Notes under the pieces: generated by a model
The model's database searches: none
What the model was told of the DNA's origin: nothing
Seen by the model: only the letters and a program-made list of their open reading frames with translations
NCBI RefSeq assembly: GCF_008802405.1
Contig: NZ_VZDO01000001.1
Span: 1 to 64,000, forward strand
DNA length: 64,000 nt
From: Plantimonas leprariae
GTDB taxonomy: Bacteria; Pseudomonadota; Alphaproteobacteria; Rhizobiales; Rhizobiaceae
Direction of reading: 5' to 3'
Part shown: positions 25,201 to 33,657 of the stretch, piece by piece
Numbering within the stretch: position 1 is the first letter of the stretch
Layout: every line of letters starts with the position of its first letter
Program-made: the position numbers and the translations under genes

Positions 25201-27715
25201 TCTTGGTTCCGACGAGGGCGAGATCGGCGTCGCGTTCCACGGGCCGGCCGCCCGCATCCGCGACGCGCACCTGCAGCGAGGCCTTGAGCGGCTTCGTCGT
25301 CACCGGCGGCTCGAACGGCTGCAGCGTGACGGTCGCCTTGCCTTCCTCGTCCGTCGCAGTCTCGTCGATCGGCAGCCGCACCGCGGTCGGCTGGTCGTCG
25401 GCGAGGCCGAAGGAATAGCCGGGAAAACCCTCGATCAAATCGGCCGGCTCCAACACCGCCTCGCCGGAAACTGCGAGATCGGCAGCCGGCGCGCCGAACA
25501 GGTAGCGCACGTCGAGCGGCACCTCCGGCGGGCTCGCCGGATCGAGGTCCTTGGCGGCCACATCCAGCGAGAAGTCGATCTTCTCCGGCTCGAAATCCTC
25601 GACGCGCGCCGAGGTCGAAGCGATCGCGGGCTGTTTCGGGTCGGTGTGGAGCGCGAAGCTCCAGGCTCCGCGCATGGCGTTCGCCGGCAGACCCACGTCC
25701 CAGGCGAAGCCGCCGGCCTTTTCCGCCTTGACGGGCGTTCGCGCGAACTCGATGCCGTCCGGCCGTGAGACGATGCCGGTCAGCGTCAGGCCATCGACGG
25801 CCTCACCCTTGGCGTCGCGCGCGAGGCCGGTCAGGTGCACGGTGTCGCCGGTGCGGTAGATGCCGCGCTCCGTCGTCAGGAACATGTCGAGCGGCCCGGC
25901 CGGCGCCCTGCCCTCGACGCCCCGGTCGGTGAGGTCGAAGGGCGAGCCGGTCAGGTCGAGGAACACGAAGTCGCCGTTGCTTGTCGAGGCCGTCAGGACG
26001 GCCGGGCGGTCGCCGCCGGTGCCGCGCAGGAGGCCGGGCGCGAGACGCGCATGTCCCGCGGTGTCGGTCGCCGCGGTGCCGAGCACCTCGTTGTTCGCGG
26101 CGACGAGTTCGAGCCTCACGTCCGCCGCCGGCTCGGCGGTTCCGAGCGATCTGGCGAAGACGTGGAAGCCGTCCTCGCCGGAAAAGGTGGTGAGGCCGAT
26201 GTCGGTCAGGACGAACCACTGCGTCGCCAGCGTCTCGTCGCTGCCCTTGGCGTTCTGCGCCTTGGCGGTGAGGACGTAGACGCCGGGCTTCCGCTCCTTC
26301 AGGATCGCCGCGACCGGGATGGCCGTGACCACTTCCTCGTTGGTCTTCCGCTGGACGTCGACGAAGCCCTTCCAGACTTCCTCGCCCCGGTTCGCGGCCA
26401 CGTCGTCGGCGTCGTAGGACGCCATCTGCGACAGGAACTTCGCGTCGCCGATCGTGCGGGCGAGCTCGCGGTCGCCGATCCGGAGCAGCCGCGCTTCGAC
26501 GACGTCGGTGTTGATCGTGGTGACGGGCATCGTCACGTCGCCGCCGGCCGGCAGCACATAGACGTTGCCGGACAGGCGGACGGCCGGATCGCGGTCGCGC
26601 ACGTAGATCGAGACGCTGACGTTCTTCGCCAGCCGCTCGCCGCTCGCCGACGGGATGCCGCGCCGGGCGACGACGGCGTAGCGGCTGCCGTGCTGCACGC
26701 CCTCGACGCAGATCTGCGAGCCGGACGCCGTGACGGGCAGCCTGTCGCCGCCCTCCACCGAAACGAAGTCGCCGGCGTTCTCGGATGCCGTGACGGAGGG
26801 CGCCAGCTCCTCGGAGAAATTCAGGCAGATGCGCGGGTTCGCGGCGTTGGAATCGACGGAATTGTCGGTGATGCGGAAGCCGTGGCTCGCCACCGCCTCG
26901 TCGAGGCGCTTCTGCGCATCCGCATTCTCCTTCACCGCGAGGCTCGCGCGCCATGCCTTGATGGCGCTCTTCCAGTCCTCGCGCGCGGCCATGCCCTGCG
27001 CCAGGAGATCGAGCGCGGCGGCCTTGTCGGTGTCGTTGTCGGCGGTGAGATAGCCGTTGATCGCGGCCGGATCGCGAAGTGCGTCGTTGGCCTGCTTCGC
27101 CTCGTAGTCGTCGGAGGAAAAGGCGAGCGCGGCGCGCGCCATGCCGAACCAGCCGTGCGGGTCGAGGGGGTCCCGCTTCAGCGCCTCGCGGTAGAGGCGG
27201 ACGGCCTCGCCGTAGCTGAGGATCTTCAGGGCGTCGTCGGCCTGCCCCATGATGCCCGCGTCGTCGATCGAAGCGTCGCGCTCCTCGTCGGCGAGGCCGA
27301 CGCGGAGCTGGTCGGCGCCGTCGAGGCTGCCCTTGGCGAGAAAGCCGAGTTCCTTGCGGCGCTCGGCGACCTGCGCCTCACGGTCCGGCGCGGGGGCCGA
27401 GTTCTCCGCGATGCGGCCCGAGGCGACGTTCTTCGCGGCGCGAAGCTCGCCGACATCGTCCTTCAGGAAGCACCAGCCCTTGGATAGGTTGATGGTGAAG
27501 GCCTTGCAGCGGTTGTCGGCGAGGCAGGCCGTCTCGCAGATGTTGCGGTCGACGCCCTTCAGGATGTCGTAGTCGTGGCCGTAATAGTCGGCGTTCGGCG
27601 AAGGAACGATCGTGCGCTCGGGACCTTGCGCCTGCACCGCCCCGGCGGACCCGAGTCCGAACACCAGCCCGAAGACGATCCGGCGGAACATCCCCGCTGC
27701 AAGGTCCATCGCCAT
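22214..27715 (-). CDS. Bacterial alpha-2-macroglobulin-like protein with PAN domain and thioester motif
   Basis: A 1833-residue protein of the YfhM type. It has a signal peptide (residues 1-29, ending AVQAQ) and a PAN/Apple-like domain with six cysteines (about 40-95; CETACLADNRCKAF). A TPR-like helical part and the macroglobulin beta-domains follow. The thioester motif YPYGCTEQ has Cys1385 and heads the alpha-helical thioester domain. Such periplasmic proteins are thought to trap invading proteases, with PBP1C repairing peptidoglycan. No lipobox is seen, so it should be soluble or PAN-tethered. The start is 27715, or the ATG at 27709, which is better spaced from GGGGAG. Confidence 0.93.
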   Translation of the reverse strand: MAMDLAAGMFRRIVFGLVFGLGSAGAVQAQGPERTIVPSPNADYYGHDYDILKGVDRNICETACLADNRCKAFTINLSKGWCFLKDDVGELRAAKNVASGRIAENSAPAPDREAQVAERRKELGFLAKGSLDGADQLRVGLADEERDASIDDAGIMGQADDALKILSYGEAVRLYREALKRDPLDPHGWFGMARAALAFSSDDYEAKQANDALRDPAAINGYLTADNDTDKAAALDLLAQGMAAREDWKSAIKAWRASLAVKENADAQKRLDEAVASHGFRITDNSVDSNAANPRICLNFSEELAPSVTASENAGDFVSVEGGDRLPVTASGSQICVEGVQHGSRYAVVARRGIPSASGERLAKNVSVSIYVRDRDPAVRLSGNVYVLPAGGDVTMPVTTINTDVVEARLLRIGDRELARTIGDAKFLSQMASYDADDVAANRGEEVWKGFVDVQRKTNEEVVTAIPVAAILKERKPGVYVLTAKAQNAKGSDETLATQWFVLTDIGLTTFSGEDGFHVFARSLGTAEPAADVRLELVAANNEVLGTAATDTAGHARLAPGLLRGTGGDRPAVLTASTSNGDFVFLDLTGSPFDLTDRGVEGRAPAGPLDMFLTTERGIYRTGDTVHLTGLARDAKGEAVDGLTLTGIVSRPDGIEFARTPVKAEKAGGFAWDVGLPANAMRGAWSFALHTDPKQPAIASTSARVEDFEPEKIDFSLDVAAKDLDPASPPEVPLDVRYLFGAPAADLAVSGEAVLEPADLIEGFPGYSFGLADDQPTAVRLPIDETATDEEGKATVTLQPFEPPVTTKPLKASLQVRVADAGGRPVERDADLALVGTKMRIGAKPLFDGSVPEGSEAAFELLALDARNARADLPAVGWVLNKVSTDFQWYSANGRWNYEPVTRKSRVASGTLDLKAGEPAKLSMPVEWGGYELVLTDPSGRALPTSLSFEAGWYVAARSMETPDILKVSLDKPRYKVGDKAVVHIEPRFAGKAEVLVMDERVVATASADIPATGGDVTLDVTRDWGPGAYVTAVLYRPMDLAEKRMPGRAMGLAHAGVEPGDRALAVSLDAPERIEPRRSVDVGVTVAGVKTGETAYVTLAAVDVGILNITGFQPPSPQGWYFGQRRLGVEIRDLYGKLIDRMQGAPGTVRSGGDAGAAIASPPPMDDLVALFSGVVTVGPDGRATVKLDVPDFNGTLKLMAVAWSKTGVGEASRDMLVRDPVVAQVSRPPFLSPGDASRIALDVTHVEGPAGRVHLALTGGAGVVRIEANADADLDLTAKGHGRVLVPIVAENSGEAGFDLALTTPDGMILRKSFTLAVRSIQPETVKRSSFPLAANGGKLTLGPELLADFQLGTGHATLTVSGLGDFDVAGVVAALDRYPYGCTEQITSRALPLVYLDRTIVAAGLRDRADEVRERVDKAVKGVLANQGASGSFGLWSPDYGDLWLDSYVTDFLTRAKEAGYDVPVEGLMLAVDNLANQLAYQPEQPDWGPVAYAYYVLARNGRAAIGDLRYTADNEAANFKTPLAQAHLAAALALYGDRVRAEMLLRKASAGAVNGPEDNPNRSDYGTPLRDGAAVLAIGLETGVDGVDFQPLVQKVGLERAARRYTSTQEDAWSLLAAHALLASKPLRLTVDGAARDGALAMSLDADRLARGTEIVNRGAEPVTAAVTLAGVPLVAPPAKSSGYQISRSYYTLDGKEADPATIAQGARLVAVLDVLPTDTGYARLMIDDPLPAGLSIDNPALIRGGDVGALGFLELTGEAAHTEFRADRFLAAVKKPEGNTDRMRFAYIVRALSPGEFVHPAATVVDMYRPESRGSTGEGRVSVVGPRR

Positions 27716-27861
27716 CCGCTCCCCTCGCGGCACATCCCCTTGCGGCACTCTAATGCGGTTCGTTCGCCCGTGCCAGCGCCCGGTGCGGCACAGGGTCCCG
27801 CCCGGTGCAACGCAAGTCATATTCCGTCATTCCCCAACCGACGACACGAGGAGAGATACGG

Positions 27862-28077
27862 ATGAGCAAGCATCTGAAAGCGGGATCGCCGGGCGCCGTG
27901 AAGCCGCAGGACGATCTCGACCGCAATCCCGGCATCAACAGTTCGAAGGGCATGACGATGGCGGGCGCCGACCCGGAGGACATCCAGGGCAACGCCACCT
28001 TCGAAGGCGACGTCGAGAACGACGTGAATGCGCAAGGCGGCATCGACCCGAAGCAGACGGGCCGCACCAACAAGTAG
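27862..28077 (+). CDS. Small hydrophilic protein, function unknown
   Basis: A 71-residue, strongly polar protein (MSKHLKAGSPGAVKPQDDLD...) with Gly, Asp and Asn in abundance, no cysteine and no hydrophobic segment, so it is probably disordered and cytoplasmic. GAGGAGAGA ahead of the ATG supports translation. I do not recognise a family. It resembles short stress-associated disordered proteins, which is only an impression. It is divergent from the macroglobulin gene; a palindromic repeat follows its stop. Confidence 0.65.
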   Translation: MSKHLKAGSPGAVKPQDDLDRNPGINSSKGMTMAGADPEDIQGNATFEGDVENDVNAQGGIDPKQTGRTNK

Positions 28078-28081
28078 GCAC

Positions 28082-28108
28082 CCTTCCCTCTCCCGAGCCG
28101 GGAGGGGG
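28082..28108. repeat. REP-like palindrome
   Basis: CCTCTCCCGAGCCGGGAGGGGG is an imperfect palindrome placed between converging genes. It is of the same type as the elements at 31029-31170 and 61372-61505. Confidence 0.55.
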
Positions 28109-28115
28109 CAAGCCT

Positions 28116-29207
28116 TCAGCCGAGCCGAACGCCCGACGCCGCGTCGAACAGATGCAGATGCTCCGGCGGAAAACGGACCGGCACCCTCTCGCCCACCTTC
28201 CATCCGACGCGGCCGAGATGGAACGCCTTCAGCGGCGACGGGGCGGCCACGTGGCTCGTCTCGTCCGAACCGAGACGCAGGTGGACGATCGCGCCCATCC
28301 CGGTCGGCTCGACGATCTCGACGGTGGCGCGGAGCGGCGAGTCGCCGGCGCCCTCGCCGAGCAGCACGTGCTCCGGCCGGATGCCGACGACGACCGGCCT
28401 GCCGTTCGCGAGCGGCGCGGCCGGCGGTTCGATGAAGCTGCCGGGCGCCAGTTCCAGGCGGCCGCCTTCCACCATCGCCTCGATGACGTTCATCGCGGGC
28501 GAGCCGATGAAGCCCGCGACGAAGCGGTTCGCCGGCCGGTCGTAGAGTTCGGCCGGCGTGCCGATCTGCTGGATCGTGCCGCCTTCCATCGCGACGATCC
28601 GGTCGGCGAGCGTCATCGCCTCGATCTGGTCGTGGGTGACGTAGATCGACGTCGCGCCGAGCCGGCCGTGCAGCTTCTTGATCTCGGCCCGCATCTGCTC
28701 GCGCAGACGCGCGTCGAGGTTCGACAGCGGCTCGTCGAACAGGAAGGCGGCAGGCTCACGCACGATCGCCCGGCCCATCGCGACGCGCTGGCGCTGGCCG
28801 CCGGACAGTTGCTTCGGCCGGCGCTCGGTCAGTTGCCCGAGGCCGAGAAGGTTCGCCGCGCCGGACACGGCCGCCGCGATCCGGTCCTTCGCGGTCTTCC
28901 GGAGGCGGAGGGCGTAGCTCATGTTCCCCGCCACCGTCATGTGCGGGTAGAGCGCGTAGCTCTGGAACACCATCGCGAGGTTCCGGTCCTTCGGCGCGAG
29001 GTCGTTGACCCGCCGGCCGGAGATCACGATGTCGCCGCCAGTCGCGTCCTCCAGCCCGGCGATGGTGCGGAGCAGCGTGCTCTTGCCGCAGCCGGACGGA
29101 CCGACGAGGACGATGAACTCGCCCTTGCCGATGGAAAGGTCCACCGAGCGGAGCACCTCCACCGGCCCGAAGGATTTCCGGACGCCCTGGATGTCGATCG
29201 CGCCCAT
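28116..29207 (-). CDS. Carbohydrate ABC transporter ATP-binding protein (UgpC/MsmK type)
   Basis: A 363-residue CUT1-type ATPase. Walker A GPSGCGKST, Q-loop MVFQSYALYPHMTV, signature LSGGQRQRVAMGRAI, Walker B FLFDEPLSNLD and switch THDQ are all intact. The C-terminal ~120 residues form the TOBE/regulatory domain with VVGIRPEHVLLG. The gene lies 5 bases after the permease and closes the importer operon. ATPases of this kind may be shared among several sugar importers. Confidence 0.93.
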   Translation of the reverse strand: MGAIDIQGVRKSFGPVEVLRSVDLSIGKGEFIVLVGPSGCGKSTLLRTIAGLEDATGGDIVISGRRVNDLAPKDRNLAMVFQSYALYPHMTVAGNMSYALRLRKTAKDRIAAAVSGAANLLGLGQLTERRPKQLSGGQRQRVAMGRAIVREPAAFLFDEPLSNLDARLREQMRAEIKKLHGRLGATSIYVTHDQIEAMTLADRIVAMEGGTIQQIGTPAELYDRPANRFVAGFIGSPAMNVIEAMVEGGRLELAPGSFIEPPAAPLANGRPVVVGIRPEHVLLGEGAGDSPLRATVEIVEPTGMGAIVHLRLGSDETSHVAAPSPLKAFHLGRVGWKVGERVPVRFPPEHLHLFDAASGVRLG

Positions 29208-29212
29208 GGAGG

Positions 29213-30052
29213 TCAGCCTTTCACGGCACCGGCGGTGAGGCCCTCGACGAGGAACCGCTGGATCAGGAGGAAGAACAGGATCGCCGGGATCAGCGCGAGG
29301 ACGCCGGCCGCCATCATCTGCCCGAAGTCGACGCCGAACTTCGAGACGAAGGTGAGGAGGCCGACCGGGAAGGTGCTCTTGTCGGCCTTCGAGATCAGCA
29401 TCAGCGCGAAGAGGAGCTCGCTCCACGCGGCGGTGAAGACGAAGCCGAGCGTCGCCGCCATGCCGGGCAGCGTCAGCGGCACGATGATCTGGCGGAAGGC
29501 CATGAACCGGCTCGCCCCGTCCATCTCCGCGGCCTCCTCCAGATCCCTAGGAATCGCGTCGAAGAAGCTCTGCATCAGGAACACGGCGAAGGGCACGTTG
29601 AAGGCCGAATAGACGACGACGAGGCCAGCGAGCGAGTTGGTGAGCCCCAGCGGCGAGAGCATCCGAAAGATCGGCGCGATCAGCATCACCAGCGGGAACA
29701 TCTGCGTCAGGAGCAGGAGCCCGATCAGGACGAGCTTGCCGCGGAAGGCGAAGCGCGACATCGCGTAGCCGGCGAGCGCCGCGACCAGCGTCACCACGAC
29801 GGCGGTCGAGAGCGAGACGATCAAGCTGTTCTTGAAGAAGGTCGGGAAGGCCGAGTTGGCGATGACGAAGCGGTAGTGCTCGAAGGTCGTCTCGGAGGGC
29901 CAGAGGCGGACGCCTTCCGAATAGAGCAGCGAGTTCGGCGTGACCGAGACCTTCAGCAGCCAGAACAGTGGGAACAGCGCGACGGCGATATAGGCGAGGA
30001 TCGCGAGGCGATGCGCGATCGTGCCGGCGAGGCGGGTGCGGGAGGCGGCCAT
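29213..30052 (-). CDS. Carbohydrate ABC transporter permease (MalG-like)
   Basis: A 279-residue CUT1 permease with six helices. The coupling loop reads LEEAAEMDGASRFMAFRQI, with the EAA-type Gly in place, and the sequence closes in the typical MalG end (LIQRFLVEGLTAGAVKG). It lies 4 bases behind the MalF-like gene and 5 before the ATPase, so translation is probably coupled. Confidence 0.93.
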   Translation of the reverse strand: MAASRTRLAGTIAHRLAILAYIAVALFPLFWLLKVSVTPNSLLYSEGVRLWPSETTFEHYRFVIANSAFPTFFKNSLIVSLSTAVVVTLVAALAGYAMSRFAFRGKLVLIGLLLLTQMFPLVMLIAPIFRMLSPLGLTNSLAGLVVVYSAFNVPFAVFLMQSFFDAIPRDLEEAAEMDGASRFMAFRQIIVPLTLPGMAATLGFVFTAAWSELLFALMLISKADKSTFPVGLLTFVSKFGVDFGQMMAAGVLALIPAILFFLLIQRFLVEGLTAGAVKG

Positions 30053-30056
30053 CGCC

Positions 30057-30941
30057 TCAGGCCCGCTGCAGCACGGTCTGGCGCAGGACCACGATGGTCA
30101 GCGAATAGGCCATGAGTAGCACGAGCAGCACCATCGCGATCGCCGAGGCGTAGCCGAAGTCGAGCCGGCGGAAGGCGGTGGTGAAGATATAGGAGGCGAC
30201 GATCTGCGTCCGGTCGGCCGGGCCGCCATTGGTCATGACGACGATGAGGTCGGCGAAGTTGGCGATCCAGACGGTGCGCAGCAGCAGCGTGATCGCGATG
30301 GTCGGCGCGAGGAAGGGCAGCGTGATCGCCCGGAAGCGCTCGAACGCCCCCGCGCCGTCGATAGCAGCGGCTTCGTAGATGTCACGCGGGATGGACTGGA
30401 GCGCGGCGAGGAGGGTGATCGCGAAGAAGGGCACGCCCCACCAGACGTTGGCGACGATCGGCCCCCAGATCGCGAGGTTCGGATCGCCGAGGATGTTGAA
30501 GGGCTGGTCCATGAGCCCCAACGCCGCGAGCCAGTGCGGGAACGGCCCGACCACGGGGTTGAACAGCCAGGCGAAGTCGAGCCCGGCGAGGAAGCTCGGC
30601 ACCGCCCAGGGCAGGAAGACCAGCGCCTGCGCGATGGCGCGGCCGCGGAACGGCCGGTCAAGCAGCAGCGCGAGGATCAGCCCGAAGACGAACTGCAGGA
30701 TGAGGGAGGCGAAGGTCCAGAAGACGGTGTTCTTCAGGGCGCGCCAGAAATTCGCATCCTTCGCGAGCTTCTCGAACTGTTCGAACCCGACGAAGCCGCC
30801 GGAGAACGGGTTGAGCAGCCGCACGTCGCGGAAGGCGTAGGTAAGGCCGAGGAGCAGCGGCGCCAACATCACCGCGACGATGAGGATCAGCGCCGGCGCG
30901 GAATAGAGCCACGGCTCCGCCCGGTGGACGAAGCGCTCCAT
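30057..30941 (-). CDS. Carbohydrate ABC transporter permease (MalF-like)
   Basis: A 294-residue CUT1 permease. The helices start at PWLYSAPALILIVAVM; the coupling loop is IYEAAAIDGAGAFERFRAI and the family sequence TNGGPADRTQIVASYI follows. The start is taken at ATG 30941, which lacks a clear Shine-Dalgarno. A TTG at 30992 in the same frame would add 17 residues (TAISADIALAKDRRSP), a leader of the kind often seen in this family. Upstream is a repeat-bearing gap of about 260 bases before the binding-protein gene. Confidence 0.9.
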   Translation of the reverse strand: MERFVHRAEPWLYSAPALILIVAVMLAPLLLGLTYAFRDVRLLNPFSGGFVGFEQFEKLAKDANFWRALKNTVFWTFASLILQFVFGLILALLLDRPFRGRAIAQALVFLPWAVPSFLAGLDFAWLFNPVVGPFPHWLAALGLMDQPFNILGDPNLAIWGPIVANVWWGVPFFAITLLAALQSIPRDIYEAAAIDGAGAFERFRAITLPFLAPTIAITLLLRTVWIANFADLIVVMTNGGPADRTQIVASYIFTTAFRRLDFGYASAIAMVLLVLLMAYSLTIVVLRQTVLQRA

Positions 30942-31028
30942 CGGAGAGCGCCGGTCCTTGGCGAGGGCGATGTCGGCGGAAATGGCGGTCAATTCGGACT
31001 TTCGCGTGAGGATAAGAACGGCGGCGGC

Positions 31029-31170
31029 AGCGCTTCCTTCCCCTAAGTCGGGAGAAGGTGTCGACAGGCGGATGAGGGCACGCAGCCGCAACGGCGAAGG
31101 TTGGTGCTCTGCGACGCCCCCACCCGACCCTTCGGGCCACCCTCTCCCGAATCGGGAGAGGGGCAAGGCA
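31029..31170. repeat. Cluster of REP-like palindromic elements in the importer operon
   Basis: The gap between the binding-protein and MalF-like genes holds two repeat units. One (31032-31082) contains CGGGAGAAGGTGTCGACAGG and GGATGAGGGC. The other (31139-31164) is the palindrome CCTCTCCCGAATCGGGAGAGG. The same wording recurs at 61372-61505. These look like the widespread rhizobial intergenic repeats. Their place in an operon suggests a role in setting the higher level of the binding protein, as is known for REP elements in malEFG-type operons. Confidence 0.65.
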
Positions 31171-31202
31171 TGCTTCCGCCGACGTGGCGGAAGGGCCGGC
31201 GG

Positions 31203-32465
31203 TCATTGCGCGCTCTTGAACTTCTGCTGCGCGGGCGTGAGGTAGTCCGCCCACTGCTTGCCGAGGTCCTCGGCCGAGATCTCGCCGAGGAGAGCCTGCT
31301 GACCGGTGGAGACGACCATCGAGTCCTTGAAGAAGGCGAACTCCTCCAGGTAGCTCGGCAGCGAGGTCGGCACCGTGTTCGGGTCCGACAGTTCGGCGAA
31401 CCAGCCCTTGAACTTGTCGGCTGCGTAGAACGGGTCCTTCTCGGCCGACTTGTGGACCGGCAGCGCGCCGGTGCGCTTGTTCCACTCGACGTTCGGCTCC
31501 GGCGATTCCAACGCTTCGATCAGTTTCCAGCTCGCCTCCTTGTTGGATGAGTTGGCGAACATCGACCATCCGGCGAAGCCGATCACCGGAAAGGCCTTGC
31601 CGGCCTCGCCCTTCGGGATCGGCACGACGCCGTAGTCCTCCGGCTTCATCTTCTCGTCGATGGCGATCAGCGCGTCCGGATCCTGGTTCAGCATGGCGCA
31701 GGTGCCGGAATAGAAGCCCGCGACCTGCTCGTTGAAGGCCCAGTTGATCGAGTCCTTCGGCGACAGCCCCTCCTTGTAGTAGTCGATCAGGAAGGCGAGC
31801 CCCTTCACCTTGTCCGGGTCGGCGAAGGTCGAGGTGCCGTCGTCCTTGAAGAAGGTGTTGTTGCCGGAGACGGCGTTCGAGAAGATCGTCCAGTCGTTGA
31901 GGCCGCCGCGGCCGCCGCGCTGGCAGTAGCCGGCCTTGCCGATGGCCTTCAACTTGCGCGAGGCATCGAGGAACTCGGGAAGCGTCTTCGGCGGCTCGGC
32001 GATGCCGGCGTCCTTGAACAGCTTCTTGTTGTAGAACATCGCCTGCATGTAGAAGCCGTAGGGCAGCATGTAAGCGGTCTTGCCGTCGGTGGAGCGGCCG
32101 AACTGCAGCGCCCGGTCGTTGAGGCCGGACGTGTACTGCCACTTGGCGAGGTAGGGCTCCAGGCTCTCCAGCGCGCCGTTCTTGGCGTAGAGCGCCACCC
32201 AGGTGTCCGGCATCTCCATCACGTCCGGCGTATCGCCGGCCGAATACATCGTCGCGAACTTCTCGAAGGCCTCGCCCCAGGGCAGCGAGGTGATCTCGAC
32301 CTTGGTGCCGGGGTTCGCCTGCTCGAACTTCGCGACGAGGCCCTTGAGCGTCTCGGTGCGGGCCGGCGAGGTGATGACCTCGACGAGCTTCAGCGTCGTG
32401 TCGGCCAGCGCCGTGCCGGACATGAGCGCGAGGCCCAGCGCGCCGGCGAGAAACGTCTTGATCAT
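31203..32465 (-). CDS. Carbohydrate ABC transporter substrate-binding protein
   Basis: A 420-residue CUT1-type periplasmic binding protein. The signal peptide MIKTFLAGALGLALMSGTALA is cleaved before DTTLKL. The family patterns FEQANPGTKVEI, DVMEMPDTWVALYAKNGALE and YGFYMQAMFYNKKLFKDAGI are present, and AAGGAGAGG-type sequence precedes the ATG. It lies 25 bases behind the PLP-enzyme gene in the same direction, so importer, PLP enzyme and GntR regulator are probably one unit. The ligand cannot be read from sequence. Confidence 0.92.
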   Translation of the reverse strand: MIKTFLAGALGLALMSGTALADTTLKLVEVITSPARTETLKGLVAKFEQANPGTKVEITSLPWGEAFEKFATMYSAGDTPDVMEMPDTWVALYAKNGALESLEPYLAKWQYTSGLNDRALQFGRSTDGKTAYMLPYGFYMQAMFYNKKLFKDAGIAEPPKTLPEFLDASRKLKAIGKAGYCQRGGRGGLNDWTIFSNAVSGNNTFFKDDGTSTFADPDKVKGLAFLIDYYKEGLSPKDSINWAFNEQVAGFYSGTCAMLNQDPDALIAIDEKMKPEDYGVVPIPKGEAGKAFPVIGFAGWSMFANSSNKEASWKLIEALESPEPNVEWNKRTGALPVHKSAEKDPFYAADKFKGWFAELSDPNTVPTSLPSYLEEFAFFKDSMVVSTGQQALLGEISAEDLGKQWADYLTPAQQKFKSAQ

Positions 32466-32490
32466 GCTCCCTCTCCTTTTCCCGTTGATG

Positions 32491-33657
32491 TCATCGCGTC
32501 GCGGCCTGGATGGCGCGTTCGAGATCGGCGACGAGCGCCGTCGTGCCTTCGAGGCCGACATGGAGGCGTACCGAGCGTGGGCTGATGCCGAAGGCGTGCG
32601 CCGAGTTCGGTCCCTGGTTCTGCGCCAGCACCACCAAGCCCGGCACGCAGAGGCTCTCGTGCCCGCCCCAGGACACGCCGAGCTTGAAAACGCCCAGCGC
32701 GTCGGCGAAGGCGGCGATGTCGACGCCCTCCTTGAAGATGAACGAAAACAGCCCCGATGTGCCTTCAAGCCCGGGCGGCAGCGCGTTGCCGCGAAGCGCT
32801 GGATGCTGGACGGATTCGACGGCGTCGTGCGCCTGCAGCCAGCGCGCGACATGAAGCGCGTCCGCCTCGTGCGCCTTCATCCGGATCGGCAGGGTACGCA
32901 GGCCCCGGAGCAGCAGCCAGCCGTCGAAGGGCGAGAGCTTGCCGCCGAGATAGGGTAGCGTCTGCGAGCAGATGCGGCCGACGAGTTCGCGCGACCCCGC
33001 GACGACCCCGGCCACCACGTCGGAATGGCCGCCGAGATATTTCGACGCCGAGTGAAGGACGATGTCGACGCCGAGCGACAGCGGCCGCTGGAAGATCGGC
33101 GAGGCCCAGGAATTGTCGATCACGGACAGCACGCCGTGTTCCCGCGCAGCCCGGGCCAGCGCGCTGACATCGTGCGCGTCCATCACCCAGCTCGTCGGGC
33201 TTTCCATGTAGAAGAGCTTGGCGCCGGGCAGCGCCCGCGCCACCGCTTCCTCGTCGCGCCCGTCGACATAGGTCACCTCGACCTTCAGGCGCTTCAGCAG
33301 CGTCTCGAACAGCCGGTAGGCGTCCGGGTAGAGGTGGCGGACGGCGACGACGCGGTCGCCAGGCTCGACGAAGGTCAGGACCGTCGAGGAGATCGCCGCC
33401 ATGCCGCTGGCGAAGCCGAGCGCGTCCTCCGCGCCTTCGAGCGCGGCCAGCTTCTCCTCGAAGGCGCGGGTCGTCGGGTTGAGGCCGCGCGAATAGACCG
33501 GCCGTACTTTGAGGCCCCTGTAGGTGTCTTCCATCTCCTTCACCGAGGCGAAGGTGAAGAGCGAGGTCTGGACGATCGGGGGAACCACGGCGGAATAGGC
33601 GTTCTCGCCGTCGTGGGCGACGAGAAAGGACGGGTCGAGCTCGGAAAAGTCGTCCAT
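32491..33657 (-). CDS. PLP-dependent trans-sulfuration-type enzyme (cystathionine beta-lyase-like)
   Basis: A 388-residue Cys/Met-metabolism PLP enzyme. The PLP lysine lies in LHSASKYLGGHSDV, the phosphate-binding Tyr-x-Arg in VYSRGLNPTTRAFE, GFASGMAAISS precedes it, and FAFGI-type C-terminal sequence (HAFGISPRSVRLHVGLE) carries the substrate carboxylate Arg. It could be a cystathionine beta-lyase, a C-S lyase or a gamma-lyase; the sequence does not decide. Its start overlaps the regulator's stop by one base. Coupling to a carbohydrate importer rather than to methionine genes is unusual and suggests a catabolic C-S lyase. Confidence 0.88.
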   Translation of the reverse strand: MDDFSELDPSFLVAHDGENAYSAVVPPIVQTSLFTFASVKEMEDTYRGLKVRPVYSRGLNPTTRAFEEKLAALEGAEDALGFASGMAAISSTVLTFVEPGDRVVAVRHLYPDAYRLFETLLKRLKVEVTYVDGRDEEAVARALPGAKLFYMESPTSWVMDAHDVSALARAAREHGVLSVIDNSWASPIFQRPLSLGVDIVLHSASKYLGGHSDVVAGVVAGSRELVGRICSQTLPYLGGKLSPFDGWLLLRGLRTLPIRMKAHEADALHVARWLQAHDAVESVQHPALRGNALPPGLEGTSGLFSFIFKEGVDIAAFADALGVFKLGVSWGGHESLCVPGLVVLAQNQGPNSAHAFGISPRSVRLHVGLEGTTALVADLERAIQAATR

